A stretch of DNA of 64,000 nucleotides from Faucicola osloensis_C (lineage in GTDB: Bacteria > Pseudomonadota > Gammaproteobacteria > Pseudomonadales > Moraxellaceae), in contig JABAHL010000007.1 in NCBI GenBank assembly GCA_019353055.1, positions 1 to 64,000 on the forward strand. The letters run 5' to 3'. A program made the position numbers and the translations under genes. The notes under the pieces were generated by a model. That model was not told the DNA's origin. It searched no databases and was given only the letters and a program-made list of their open reading frames with translations. Each line of letters begins with the position of its first letter. Within the stretch, counting starts at the first letter, position 1. Shown piece by piece: positions 7,670 through 16,752 of the stretch.

Positions 7670-9523
7670 ATGGATCCGATAATGATAGGTATCGCAGCAG
7701 TGGTAGTTTTGGTAATTGTTGCTGGCGTTTTCTTGATGAAAAAAGGTAAAAGCCAGACAACGGTTGCTACTCAGACCCAAGTTAAACGCCCAAAAACCTT
7801 GGCTGAGCAGCAGCGCGAACTAGAACTGCAACGTCAATCGCAGATGCCAAGCCCAGCTGCCCCTGAGCTACCGCAAACGACTTTACAGACTGCTCAAACC
7901 CTCAATACCGCCGAGAGTGCGCAGCATGAGTTACAAGCGGCTGAGCAATTGATTCAAACCCAAGACTATGATGGCGCTATCACAACGTTACGTCGTGCGC
8001 TAAAAAATCATCCCTCACATAGTGGGTTGAATTTTACTTTACTTAATAGCTATGCCTTGGCTAAAGATTATCAGCACTTTAATAGCTTCTACTCAGAAGT
8101 ATTGGCACTCAACGATGCTGATCTCACTACCCAAGCCAATAACCTAAAAATGCTGGTAGATGAAGAACAATCGATAAATGCACGCAGCACAGTGATGACC
8201 CATACCCCTGAAGCGGTTGAATCAGATGGACTTGATTTTGATTTGCCAGGCTTTAATAAACAAGAAAGTGATAAGCCAGCCATCAACAGCACTTCACAGG
8301 TTGCCATGCCCAGCGTCACTGAAATGGCACAGCCAGCAACCCTAGCTAATGGTGCTAGCAACAATGCCGATGATGAGTTAGATTTTGACTTTGCACTCGA
8401 TGTGCCTGAAACCAAACCTACACCTGTCACCACTGCAACTGAGCCTACTACTGAGACTACCGCGGCGCAATCACAATCAAATGAGTTAACTTTTGACGAT
8501 TTTGATTTTGATCTGCCTATCAAAGAGCCCGCGACCGCGGAGACTGTAGCTGCCCCTGCCCTAGAATCGCCTACCGAAATTTTTGCTTCAGTGAAAGAGG
8601 AACCTGTAACCACCACTTTGCCAAGTAACGTCAATAACGAGGCTATTAGCGATAGCGATTTTGATTTTGATTTTGATTTTAGTTTACCAGAGACGCAATC
8701 AACACCTACCGCTACTGCTGTAGAACCAATGATAACGACCCTAACGGCTGCACCGAGGGCTGACAACAACATCGCAGATGAGTTTGATTTCGACTTTGAT
8801 TTGAACGCTGAGCCAGCGGTTCCTCCAACCGATGACGCTACTACAGAAGCCGACTTAAGCTTTGACGCGTCAGATACCAAAGCATCTAGCAATCTAACTC
8901 CCGATGCAGCAACTTCTGTACCGGTTGCAAGTGATGAAGCCACAGATATTGCATCGTTTGATTTGGATGATGAATTACTACTTCAAGCAGAAGCAGCCAC
9001 ATTAGCCACGCCTGCTACCCCATCAGTCGCTGAGCCTGTCGTTGACTTGGCAGAAGTCAGCGCTCCTATAGAAGTCAAAGCCTCTAGCCAGTCTGACTCG
9101 CTACTTATCTCAGATGATATGTTTGATTTTGCGCTAGACGATGACACGACCAAAGTCCAAGACCCTACGTCAAATGTCTTGGTTACTGAGCCTACCCCAT
9201 CGGATGACTTGATTGATTTGTCTTTTGATGATGCAGCTATTCAAGTAACTAATCAGACAACTACGACCCCAACCGCTAGTCTTGAAACGCCATCGGTGGC
9301 AGATAACGCAATCTCAACAACGGCACCAGTCGTTGAAGATTTATCAGCGATATTCGATGTGATTAAGGATATCGACACGGATACCTTAAACGTAGATTTG
9401 GCAGAACAGTATGTGAATTTAGGGGAATACGACAGTGCCAGACGCTTGCTTGATGAAATCAAAGACAGCAACAACACGGCGTTGGTAGAACGTGCTACAG
9501 CGTTAAGACAACGTATTGCTTAA
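7670..9523 (+). CDS. FimV-like protein, C-terminal half (membrane helix plus TPR/FimV C-domain)
   Basis: 617 aa. One membrane helix at residues 4-23, then a basic stop-transfer and a Gln-rich linker, a TPR-like pair at about 85-135 (EQLIQTQDYDGAITTLRRALKNHPSHSGLN), a 380-residue acidic low-complexity region with repeated Asp-Phe runs (DFDFDFDF), and a C-terminal domain at about 560-617 (LDVDLAEQYVNLGEYDSARRLLDE type) as at the end of FimV. It has its own ribosome site (GAGGTG) 145 bp after the previous gene. With that gene it would rebuild a FimV layout: periplasmic LysM, membrane helix, cytoplasmic TPR. Confidence 0.8.
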   Translation: MDPIMIGIAAVVVLVIVAGVFLMKKGKSQTTVATQTQVKRPKTLAEQQRELELQRQSQMPSPAAPELPQTTLQTAQTLNTAESAQHELQAAEQLIQTQDYDGAITTLRRALKNHPSHSGLNFTLLNSYALAKDYQHFNSFYSEVLALNDADLTTQANNLKMLVDEEQSINARSTVMTHTPEAVESDGLDFDLPGFNKQESDKPAINSTSQVAMPSVTEMAQPATLANGASNNADDELDFDFALDVPETKPTPVTTATEPTTETTAAQSQSNELTFDDFDFDLPIKEPATAETVAAPALESPTEIFASVKEEPVTTTLPSNVNNEAISDSDFDFDFDFSLPETQSTPTATAVEPMITTLTAAPRADNNIADEFDFDFDLNAEPAVPPTDDATTEADLSFDASDTKASSNLTPDAATSVPVASDEATDIASFDLDDELLLQAEAATLATPATPSVAEPVVDLAEVSAPIEVKASSQSDSLLISDDMFDFALDDDTTKVQDPTSNVLVTEPTPSDDLIDLSFDDAAIQVTNQTTTTPTASLETPSVADNAISTTAPVVEDLSAIFDVIKDIDTDTLNVDLAEQYVNLGEYDSARRLLDEIKDSNNTALVERATALRQRIA

Positions 9524-9536
9524 TCATGTATTGCAT

Positions 9537-9570
9537 AAAAAAAGGATAGTAAATTGACTATCCTTTTTTC
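9537..9570 (+). terminator. Terminator after the FimV-like pair
   Basis: AAAAAAAGGATAGT (9537-9550) and ACTATCCTTTTTTC (9557-9570) form a stem with a 6-nt loop and a T tract. It lies between convergent genes and is likely bidirectional. Confidence 0.85.
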
Positions 9571-9628
9571 AGTCAAATTTTTTTTGAATTACTGAATTAC
9601 TGTTATAACAACTTAATACGCAAAAAAC

Positions 9629-10165
9629 TTAATACTCAATCGCTAGAGGTTTAAGCCCTGCTTTAAAAGCATGGGCTTTATCAACATAATGTAAAGCTGA
9701 TTGTTGAAGCATCACTTCGCGCGCCTGCGGCAAAGTTTTGACAACTTTAGCTGGGCTTCCCATCACGATGGAATTATCTGGGATTTGCATATTTTCGGTG
9801 ACAAGCGCATTGGCACCGATAATGCAGTTTTTGCCGATTTGGGCATTATTGAGCACAATCGCACCGATACCAATCAAGCTATTATCACCAACAGTGCAGC
9901 CGTGTAGCATCGCCAAATGCCCAATCGTCACGCCTTCGCCAATGGTGACGGCGATACCTTCATCGGTGTGTATCACACTGTTTTCTTGCACATTACTATT
10001 TTTGCCCAAATAAATCGGCGCATTGTCCGCGCGTATCACCGCGCCAAACCACACACTGACGTTATCAGCTAAATGCACATCGCCGATAACTTCAGCCGAG
10101 TCTGCGACCCAGCCTGTGAAGGGTGCCTGATAGGTGGGTTTTTTGTCTTGCCATTGGTACAGCAT
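9629..10165 (-). CDS. Gamma carbonic anhydrase family protein (hexapeptide repeat)
   Basis: 178 aa left-handed beta-helix protein of the YrdA/CaiE/gamma-carbonic anhydrase group. Hexapeptide repeats run from about residue 20 to 135 (for example VIGDVHLADNVSVWFGAVIR). The three metal-ligand histidines of the family are present: His66 (VIHTDEG), His83 and His88 (GHLAMLHGC). Carbonic anhydrase activity has been shown for only some members, so the reaction is not certain. Monocistronic and leftward, behind prfB with a 105-bp gap. Confidence 0.85.
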   Translation of the reverse strand: MLYQWQDKKPTYQAPFTGWVADSAEVIGDVHLADNVSVWFGAVIRADNAPIYLGKNSNVQENSVIHTDEGIAVTIGEGVTIGHLAMLHGCTVGDNSLIGIGAIVLNNAQIGKNCIIGANALVTENMQIPDNSIVMGSPAKVVKTLPQAREVMLQQSALHYVDKAHAFKAGLKPLAIEY

Positions 10166-10270
10166 ATCAAATCCTTATGAAAAAAAAGCGCGTCAACTAA
10201 AAAATTGACCCTCTAATTTTAGCAAGTGCGGATAAATTAGCAATGGGTTATTGTGGCCAATGCAGTTAAA

Positions 10271-11366
10271 TCAAAGCCCTGCTTTTAGGCTCGCTTCGAT
10301 AAATTTATCAAGGTCACCATCCAGCACCGCTTGGGTATTGGAAGTTTCCACCCCTGTACGCAAGTCCTTGATCCGCGAGTCATCAAGCACATACGAGCGA
10401 ATTTGACTACCCCAACCGATATCCGACTTGGTATCCTCTAGCGCTTGTTGTTTTTCCATGCGCTGCATCATTTCACGCTCGTACAGTTTGGCACGTAGCA
10501 TTTTCATTGCCGTGTCTTTGTTGGCATGTTGGCTACGTTCATTTTGACACGCCACCACAATCCCTGTCGGTTGGTGCGTGATACGTACCGCAGAGTCGGT
10601 GGTATTAACGTGCTGACCGCCTGCACCGCTTGAGCGATAAGTATCGATGCGTAAATCGGCAGGGTTGATATCAATCTCGATATTATCATCGATTTCAGGC
10701 GATACAAACACCGCCGCAAACGACGTGTGGCGACCGTTGTTGCTATCAAACGGTGATTTTCTCACCAAACGATGCACGCCGATTTCGGTACGTAACCAGC
10801 CAAACGCATAGTCACCTTTGACATGAATCGATGCGCTTTTAATCCCTGCGACACCACCTGCTGATAGTTCCATGATTTCGGCTTTAAAGCCATGTGATTC
10901 ACACCAGCGCAAATACATCCGCAGCAGCATTTCTGCCCAGTCTTGGGCTTCAGTACCGCCTGAGCCTGACTGGATATCAACATAGCAATTGTTGCCATCC
11001 ATCTCACCGCTAAACATACGCTTAAACTCTAAATCTGCGACTTTGGCTTCGGCCTCATCGAGTTCCGCTTGTACGTCTGACAATAAGGTCGCATCATCGG
11101 CTTCCACCGCTAAGTCAATCATGGCTTTGGCGTCTTCTAATTTGTCATCTAAAGCGGTAATCACGCCAATGACATTATCAAGCTGCGATTTTTCTTTACT
11201 GATTTTGGTGGCACGCTCTGGGTCGTTCCACAATTCTGGGTTTTCAAGCTCTAAATTGACCTCTTCCAAACGCTCTTGCTTGGCTTCGATGTCAAAGATA
11301 CCCCCGAAGCTGATTGCCACGGTCAGTTAAGTCTTTGATATGCTCTAAATACGGGTTGATTTCCAT
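10271..11366 (-). CDS. prfB: Peptide chain release factor 2, with programmed +1 frameshift
   Basis: Class I release factor recognising UGA and UAA. Translation starts at the ATG at 11364-11366 (MEINPYLEHIKDLTDRGNQL). After 24 codons, ending RGYL, an in-frame UGA at 11292-11294 follows CUU (11295-11297). Slipping +1 at CUU-U continues as DIEAKQERLEE, giving about 364 aa. The site CGGGGGTATCTTTGAC has the SD-like GGGGG that stimulates the shift. The SPF anticodon-mimic (RKSPFDSNNGRHTSF) and the GGQ hydrolysis motif (SSGAGGQHVNTT) are intact. The frameshift is the known autoregulation: low RF2 favours the shift. Confidence 0.97.
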
Positions 11367-11467
11367 GTGAGGTTACCTTAACGTGTTACTATGAAAAATG
11401 CGCCATTATACCTGAATCTGTTACTGGATTCATCTTAGCTGTCGCCATTCATCTTGGCTGTTGCCCA

Positions 11468-12172
11468 CTACACCTGTGCTTTTATCGACCAATCTTCCAC
11501 CGCCCAATGATGCGCTAAGGCATGCGCGTGTAGAGTATCATCGGGGCATACCGCAATCGCTACATCCGCCCATTCTAATAGCGGCAAATCATTTTTTGAA
11601 TCCGAATAGGCATAAGTTTTGGTGTAAGTAATACCTTGCGCGTTTTTTTGAGCAATCCAATTTTTTAAATGAATGATTTTGCCTTCTTTAAAGTTTGGCT
11701 GTCCTGCGACTTTACCCGTGTATCCCTGCTCGGTGACTTCAAGCTCAGTGGCTAAAATATTATCTTCCTCTACCAAAAATAATTTGTTAGCAATCGCTTT
11801 GACCACAAAGGCATTGGTGGCAGAAATCACTACTACATCGTGCCCTGCTTGTAAATGTGATTGGATAGCGTTAACCGCTTTTGGACGCACTTTTGGTGCG
11901 ATTTCATCTTGCAAATATTGTTCACGCCACTCGTGTAACTGGGCTAAAGTATGCTGTTTTAAAAAGCCTGCCACAAACTCATTATAGACAACCGCATCGA
12001 GCGTCCCTGCGATATAGTGCTCATAAAACTCCCGATTTTTAGCACGATATAGCGATTCTTCTACCAGATGATGTTTGACCAAAAACTCGCCCCACATATA
12101 GTCACTATCGGTATCAATGAGGGTGTTATCGAGGTCAAATAGCGCCAATTCTTTGTGTAGTACGGTTGACAT
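11468..12172 (-). CDS. HAD-superfamily hydrolase, subfamily IB (phosphoserine phosphatase-like)
   Basis: 234 aa. HAD motif I is FDLDNTLIDTDSD (nucleophile and acid/base Asp, residues 13-25), motif II is VVISATNAFV, and motif III/IV is YSDSKNDLPLLEWAD. A helical cap lies between motifs I and II. Relatives include SerB-like and CicA/PhoB-like phosphatases; substrate not determined. It follows the TonB-like gene with only 30 bp between, so the two are probably co-transcribed. Confidence 0.88.
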   Translation of the reverse strand: MSTVLHKELALFDLDNTLIDTDSDYMWGEFLVKHHLVEESLYRAKNREFYEHYIAGTLDAVVYNEFVAGFLKQHTLAQLHEWREQYLQDEIAPKVRPKAVNAIQSHLQAGHDVVVISATNAFVVKAIANKLFLVEEDNILATELEVTEQGYTGKVAGQPNFKEGKIIHLKNWIAQKNAQGITYTKTYAYSDSKNDLPLLEWADVAIAVCPDDTLHAHALAHHWAVEDWSIKAQV

Positions 12173-12202
12173 AGGACAGCCTTTAGCATGGTTAGTAAAA
12201 AG

Positions 12203-13117
12203 TTAAATTGCAGGGTGTTGGTCATCGACGGTTAAGGTATCACCAAATCGCCAGGTACGGATAATACGCAGCTCCAAATAATCTTGCATTTCCTTTGAGA
12301 ATTTACCAAATGGCGCGGCTTTACGCACCGAATTTTTTGCTGCTTCATCCAAGATGGTAGCACCTGATGATTGTAACACTTTGATAGATTTGACTTGCCC
12401 GTTAGGCTCGATAATCACCATCAGCATGACATCACCTTTGATGCCTTTGGCGCGGGCTTCTTGGGGATATTGCTGGTTGCCAATATGATAGGCTTGTTGG
12501 CGAAAATTCTCGATATAGCGCGCGGCTTCACCGGTGGTGGTGGAGTTACTGTTGATAGTTTTGACCGCAGATTTTTTGGCTAGTAATTGGCGATTACTGC
12601 TGATTTTGGTTTCAAGGGTAGCAATTTGTGCCTGTACCCGTTGTTCTTGCGCGGCTAGATTTTCGCTATCGTCTTGTTTCTTATTATTATTTTCTCTGCG
12701 GATTTTTTCAAAGCTTAACGTGGTACGTAAATAACTTTCTTGAAATGCTTGTTGACGCGTTTGGCGTTCTTGACTCACGATATCATCGGTGTCGTTGATT
12801 GCTTCATCTTCTAAGGGACTGATGGTATTGTTTTCAAGCCGCAGCTTTTCGTTGGACTCACCGCCACCTTGCTGTCCGGCATTGGCGATAAAATCGGCTT
12901 TTTCATTCTTTTGCAGATTTTCGGTCAACACCGTGGTGACTTCTTGCACCGCTGCGGTGGGTGAGCTTTTATCTTCAAATTGGATACCAAAAATAACAGC
13001 CGCATGGATCGCCACCGCCGTAATGGTAGCCAATAGCATGACGCTGTCTTTGTAAGCCGCAGTATGTGGCATTAACTTTTGAAAAACATCACGGTGACTG
13101 TCTTTGCTATACACCAA
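12203..13117 (-). CDS. TonB family protein / energy transducer
   Basis: 304 aa. A cytoplasmic N-terminus of about 25 residues precedes one membrane segment (about 26-45, VMLLATITAVAIHAAVIFG). The periplasmic part is charged with a helical stretch (about 115-180), and the TonB C-terminal domain is at about 205-295 (YPQEARAKGIKGDVMLMVII ... LDEAAKNSVRKAAPF ... IIRTWRFGD). There is no Pro-rich spacer, and no exbB/exbD lie next to it, so it may serve another envelope role like other orphan TonB-domain proteins. The downstream HAD gene is 30 bp away. Confidence 0.8.
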   Translation of the reverse strand: MVYSKDSHRDVFQKLMPHTAAYKDSVMLLATITAVAIHAAVIFGIQFEDKSSPTAAVQEVTTVLTENLQKNEKADFIANAGQQGGGESNEKLRLENNTISPLEDEAINDTDDIVSQERQTRQQAFQESYLRTTLSFEKIRRENNNKKQDDSENLAAQEQRVQAQIATLETKISSNRQLLAKKSAVKTINSNSTTTGEAARYIENFRQQAYHIGNQQYPQEARAKGIKGDVMLMVIIEPNGQVKSIKVLQSSGATILDEAAKNSVRKAAPFGKFSKEMQDYLELRIIRTWRFGDTLTVDDQHPAI

Positions 13118-13461
13118 ACTATAACCCTTTGAACGATTAGGACACTATCACTAGGAAACTAGCACTACAACCTTGCTAAAAAAATACAAATCACTCATGT
13201 ATTATAACGCGCAGATATTATAGATTAAATCAAACATCGGCTGAAGCTAAATTCATACGCCATCAGTAATGAGTGGTGAGCAATCAATAAGTAGTAATCA
13301 ATGTTTACCAATTAATGGTACCTAATTACTGGTAAAAGATTTTTTGTAGACGGGCCAGCGACTTTATGATTAATGACTTTATGATTAGCAACTTTACAAT
13401 GCCCAAAAACTGACTACAATAGTAGCTTTCAATACAAATATAAAAAAACTGAGAAACGATA
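13118..13461. promoter_or_regulatory. Divergent intergenic region with a short 15-bp repeat
   Basis: 344 bp, AT-rich, between the TonB-like gene and the rightward hypothetical gene. It carries two adjacent 15-bp units GACTTTATGATTAAT (13360-13374) and GACTTTATGATTAGC (13375-13389), resembling the longer array at 34712-34800. The two divergent promoters must lie here, but no single -10/-35 pair stands out. Confidence 0.4.
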
Positions 13462-14178
13462 GTGATAACGAGCAAAGCGCAACTGGATGAATTTTTTGCC
13501 ACCCATTCTGAAGAAATCGCACGTGAGCTGATGCAAAAATCGCAAACGTGGTATGAAAAAATCGAAGATTTTGCCAGTCAAGAGTTTATCGTGCCCGCCA
13601 CCGAAAAACAGCTGAACGATGCCATTCAAAAATTTGTGGTTGAAAAAGTCAAAGCGATATTGAGTATGCATCTGGAGATTCATGAAGGCTGGCTTCGACT
13701 GTATGCAACAGTTAACTATAGTGGCATCTACGCTGACCTTGCGGTCAACTTAGGTGTGGTACATGCCCAATTTGACCGTTATCGCCAACGCTTGGTATTT
13801 CAGCAACTGACTGACACCGATGTCATTGCCTTGTATTCAGATTCGTATCTAAAATCAAAAGCGATTCATGCGGCGCTTTGGTTTTTTAAACGGGTGTTAA
13901 AGAAAGACCCGCTCGGCATGATTTTGGAGAAAATCAATTTGGTGCACCAAAAAGAGGATATCTTGTATCTCGATATTGGTCGCTGGCTGAAGAAAAACGA
14001 AAAAATCATGGCAACGCTGCGCAAAGTGCAGGTGAATCACGGCTATCTTGCTGAACAGCAGCTCCTAATGAGAGCCAATGCCAACGTCGGTGAAATTCTC
14101 AATATAGGTAGTAGTGACCAATTGATTACCGAAGCGGATAATCCTGCAGTGGCCACTAACGCAACAAAAGCGGCTTAG
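13462..14178 (+). CDS. Conserved-looking hypothetical protein
   Basis: 238 aa, apparently soluble and rich in charged helices, with no signal peptide or membrane segment. The middle (about 65-120) has aromatic-rich strands (EIHEGWLRLYATVNYSGIY) and an amphipathic basic stretch near residue 130. The start is GTG at 13462 with GAGAAACG upstream; no in-frame ATG lies close by. Pattern and length suggest a real gene, but I do not recognise the family and propose no function. Confidence 0.6.
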   Translation: MITSKAQLDEFFATHSEEIARELMQKSQTWYEKIEDFASQEFIVPATEKQLNDAIQKFVVEKVKAILSMHLEIHEGWLRLYATVNYSGIYADLAVNLGVVHAQFDRYRQRLVFQQLTDTDVIALYSDSYLKSKAIHAALWFFKRVLKKDPLGMILEKINLVHQKEDILYLDIGRWLKKNEKIMATLRKVQVNHGYLAEQQLLMRANANVGEILNIGSSDQLITEADNPAVATNATKAA

Positions 14179-14266
14179 TATTTCTCATCGGTATTAACCC
14201 TCACCCTTTACCGCTTTTGCCCTACCGATTTTTTTACTGATTGTGCTTTGCCAGTTAACGAGATGC

Positions 14267-15136
14267 TTACCAATAGTTTTCAACGGCGATATTGCCTTCG
14301 CCGCGGCGATTCATAGTCAATCCAATCGATTTTAAGGCTTCTTTGGTATCTTCGACCATTTGTGGGTTACCACACAGCATCACGTGACTGCGCTCTTTAT
14401 CCAGTTTTTGCCCTACCAACTCGGTTAATTTGCCCGACAATATCAAGTTGGGAACCCGCGCTTTTTCCCCCGCATAATCCGCTTCTCGCGTGACAATAGG
14501 CAAAAATACAAATGCTGCCCCATTGTCGCCATAGCTTGACTTAATCGACCCAATTTCCGCTTGATAAGCAAGCTCTTGCGACGTGCGTGCGCTGTACACC
14601 AAAATAATGCGCTGATATTGCTGCCATACATCAATGGTCTTTAAAATCGATAAAAATGGTGCTAAACCCGTGCCTGTTGCCAGCAACCACAAATCATTCG
14701 GCAGGGGCAACTGGTAGCGGGCTAAAGTCAAATAACCAAATGGCGTGGTATTAAGCAATAAACTATCGCCCACTTGGATATGATTAACCTTACTGGTAAA
14801 TTCCCCCTCAGGAATGACCACCGAAAAAAATTCAATAAATTCATCATAGGGCGAAGATGCGACGGAATAGGCGCGAAACACATAGCCATCAAGGTCAATG
14901 GGCTGACCTTGCGCCTCATAACCTTGCTCCTCATGACCTTGTGTCTCAGAAATTGTTAACTTGGTCTCATGGTTTTGTGCAAAATATTGCAAATCTTTGC
15001 CATGGATACCGAGCCTAACAAATTGCCCTGCGGTAAATTTAAAGCCATCGGGTCGCGTGACTTTAAAACTTAGCAAAGTGGGTGCCCAACGGGTCACTTC
15101 AATCACTTTAACGCGAATACTTTTATCATCTGACAT
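14267..15136 (-). CDS. fpr: Ferredoxin--NADP(+) reductase
   Basis: 289 aa FAD-dependent reductase. An N-terminal FAD-binding barrel (FTAGQFVRLG, RAYSVASSPYDEF) is followed by an NADP-binding domain with GTGLAPFLSILK and LCGNPQMVEDTKEAL. The C-terminal tail ends in an aromatic residue (ENYW), typical of bacterial FNR where it stacks on FAD. It is longer than E. coli Fpr because of an insert at about 55-80 (Glu/Gln/Gly-rich: SETQGHEEQGYEAQGQ). It moves electrons between NADPH and ferredoxin or flavodoxin for Fe-S and oxidative stress functions. Monocistronic. Confidence 0.9.
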   Translation of the reverse strand: MSDDKSIRVKVIEVTRWAPTLLSFKVTRPDGFKFTAGQFVRLGIHGKDLQYFAQNHETKLTISETQGHEEQGYEAQGQPIDLDGYVFRAYSVASSPYDEFIEFFSVVIPEGEFTSKVNHIQVGDSLLLNTTPFGYLTLARYQLPLPNDLWLLATGTGLAPFLSILKTIDVWQQYQRIILVYSARTSQELAYQAEIGSIKSSYGDNGAAFVFLPIVTREADYAGEKARVPNLILSGKLTELVGQKLDKERSHVMLCGNPQMVEDTKEALKSIGLTMNRRGEGNIAVENYW

Positions 15137-15171
15137 GTTATCTTGACCATTTTTTTTGCATCATTATAAAC

Positions 15172-15209
15172 AAAAAAGCGTACCTTAATGAGCTAAGATA
15201 CGCTTTTTT
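15172..15209 (-). terminator. nuo operon terminator
   Basis: AAAAAAGCGTA (15172-15182) and TACGCTTTTTT (15199-15209) form the stem, with CTTA/TAAG pairing inside the loop and A/T tracts on both sides. It lies just after the nuoN stop and before the divergently placed end of the nuo operon meets the fpr promoter. Confidence 0.85.
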
Positions 15210-15231
15210 ATGTCGCAGTCTTAAAATTGGA

Positions 15232-16752
15232 TTAATACATACGAACTAGCGTGATAATTTTTGATAACGTTTCGGGGAAAATACCGAAATATAACACCGC
15301 TAACGTCACCAACAATACCATAATGCCGCCTGCTTGCACTCCCCAATGATTGACTGCATCGTGCGGCTGCACTGCTTGGGGACGTCTAAACAAGGTGACC
15401 ATAAGATTTAGATAGTAATACAGGCTAATTGCACTACCCACGATAATCATGGCAGTGAGCCACCAACTTTGCGCTGAAACCGTAGCAAAAATCGCAAAGA
15501 ATTTGCTGATAAAGCCTGCGGTCAATGGAATACCTGCCAATGATAAGAGCATTACAGTCAATACAGCGGTCAGTACAGGACGTTGCCAAAAAATACCTTG
15601 GAAGTTGTCAACCAATTCTGCTTCACCTTGACGTTTATACGGGCTTGACATGATAGTCACGACACCGAACGCACCAATGGTGGTAAACGCATACACTGCC
15701 ATGTAAAGGCTGACAAAACCTGCCGATTCAACTTTTACGGCGCTGATGATGGCTAACACATAGCCGATATGCGCAATGGAGGAATAAGCTAACAGACGTT
15801 TTATATTTTGCTGACGCAGCGCCAGTAGGTTACCGATAATCATCGATAAACTGGCAATCACCACAATTAAATTATTAATGGCGGGCAAGGCTAAGGTTGC
15901 CGTAGACAGTAAAAAACGTAATCCTAAAGCCATCATAGCTACTTTGGACACACTGCCTAAGAAAGTCGCTACAGGCGCAGGCGCACCTTGGTAAACGTCT
16001 GACGTCCAAGTATGAAATGGTACTGCTGAGAGTTTAAAGGCGATACCAAATAGCATTAGTGCTGTACCTACCACCAAAATCGGCATAATCATACCATTTT
16101 GGAACATTGGCACGATTGCCATACCAATTTGACGGAAGGATAAAGTCCCTGTGTTTGAGTAGATCAGTGCCATACCCATCAACATGGTAGCAGAGGCTGT
16201 CGCCGATAAAATGAGGTATTTGAAACCTGCTTCTAACGATTTACCACGCGCATAGGTATAAGCCAACATACCATATAGCGGTACCGACAATAACTCTAAG
16301 CTGACAAAGAAAGAGGCTAAGTTATCAGCGCATACCATAAACAGCGCGCCCAACGTTGAGATAAGCATCAGCAAATACAATTCTTCTTTGTTGTCGCCAT
16401 AGCCCTCAATGTAACCATACGCTAAGGTAAAACACGCCAATGAGCTGATTAAAATAATCACCATATTGAACTGGGCAAAGCTATCTACCACAAATAAGGG
16501 GGCAATCAAGCCTTGCGAGGGCGTAAATAATTCATACAGACCATGCAACATGCTATCAGGATTGCCACCCAATAATTGTATCAGCACAACAAACAAGGCA
16601 GCATTAAGACCAATGACACTAAGGGTGCCTGCCACAAAATTTGAACGCTTCATGGCGATGGCAATCATCACCACCACCGTGGTAATTGAAATTAAAATCA
16701 TTGGAAACAATGGCATGAGCACATTGCTAGCAAATGGAATAATAGGATTCAT
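15232..16752 (-). CDS. nuoN: NADH-quinone oxidoreductase subunit N
   Basis: 506 aa antiporter-like proton-channel subunit of complex I, with about 14 transmembrane helices. The conserved discontinuous-helix and Lys/Glu regions are present (SLELLSVPLYGMLAY, GIAFKLSAVPFHTWTSDVYQGAP, LAYSSIAHIGY). The ATG abuts the nuoM stop (TAGATG), so it is coupled. Last gene of the nuo operon, followed by a terminator. Confidence 0.96.
   Translation of the reverse strand: MNPIIPFASNVLMPLFPMILISITTVVVMIAIAMKRSNFVAGTLSVIGLNAALFVVLIQLLGGNPDSMLHGLYELFTPSQGLIAPLFVVDSFAQFNMVIILISSLACFTLAYGYIEGYGDNKEELYLLMLISTLGALFMVCADNLASFFVSLELLSVPLYGMLAYTYARGKSLEAGFKYLILSATASATMLMGMALIYSNTGTLSFRQIGMAIVPMFQNGMIMPILVVGTALMLFGIAFKLSAVPFHTWTSDVYQGAPAPVATFLGSVSKVAMMALGLRFLLSTATLALPAINNLIVVIASLSMIIGNLLALRQQNIKRLLAYSSIAHIGYVLAIISAVKVESAGFVSLYMAVYAFTTIGAFGVVTIMSSPYKRQGEAELVDNFQGIFWQRPVLTAVLTVMLLSLAGIPLTAGFISKFFAIFATVSAQSWWLTAMIIVGSAISLYYYLNLMVTLFRRPQAVQPHDAVNHWGVQAGGIMVLLVTLAVLYFGIFPETLSKIITLVRMY

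Noticed and set aside
8655..8685. GATTTT hexamer run as a phase-variable tract
   Set aside because: The unit is six bases, so gain or loss keeps the frame; it only changes the number of Asp-Phe pairs.
8089..8943. 284-codon open frame on the minus strand opposite the FimV-like C-half gene
   Set aside because: It is the antisense of the Asp-Phe repeats, giving a Ser/Lys/Val low-complexity translation. No ribosome site and full overlap with a better gene.
10271..11320. prfB starting at 11320 with MAISFGGIF
   Set aside because: This in-frame start ignores the programmed frameshift. The true N-terminus is encoded from 11366 in the other frame.
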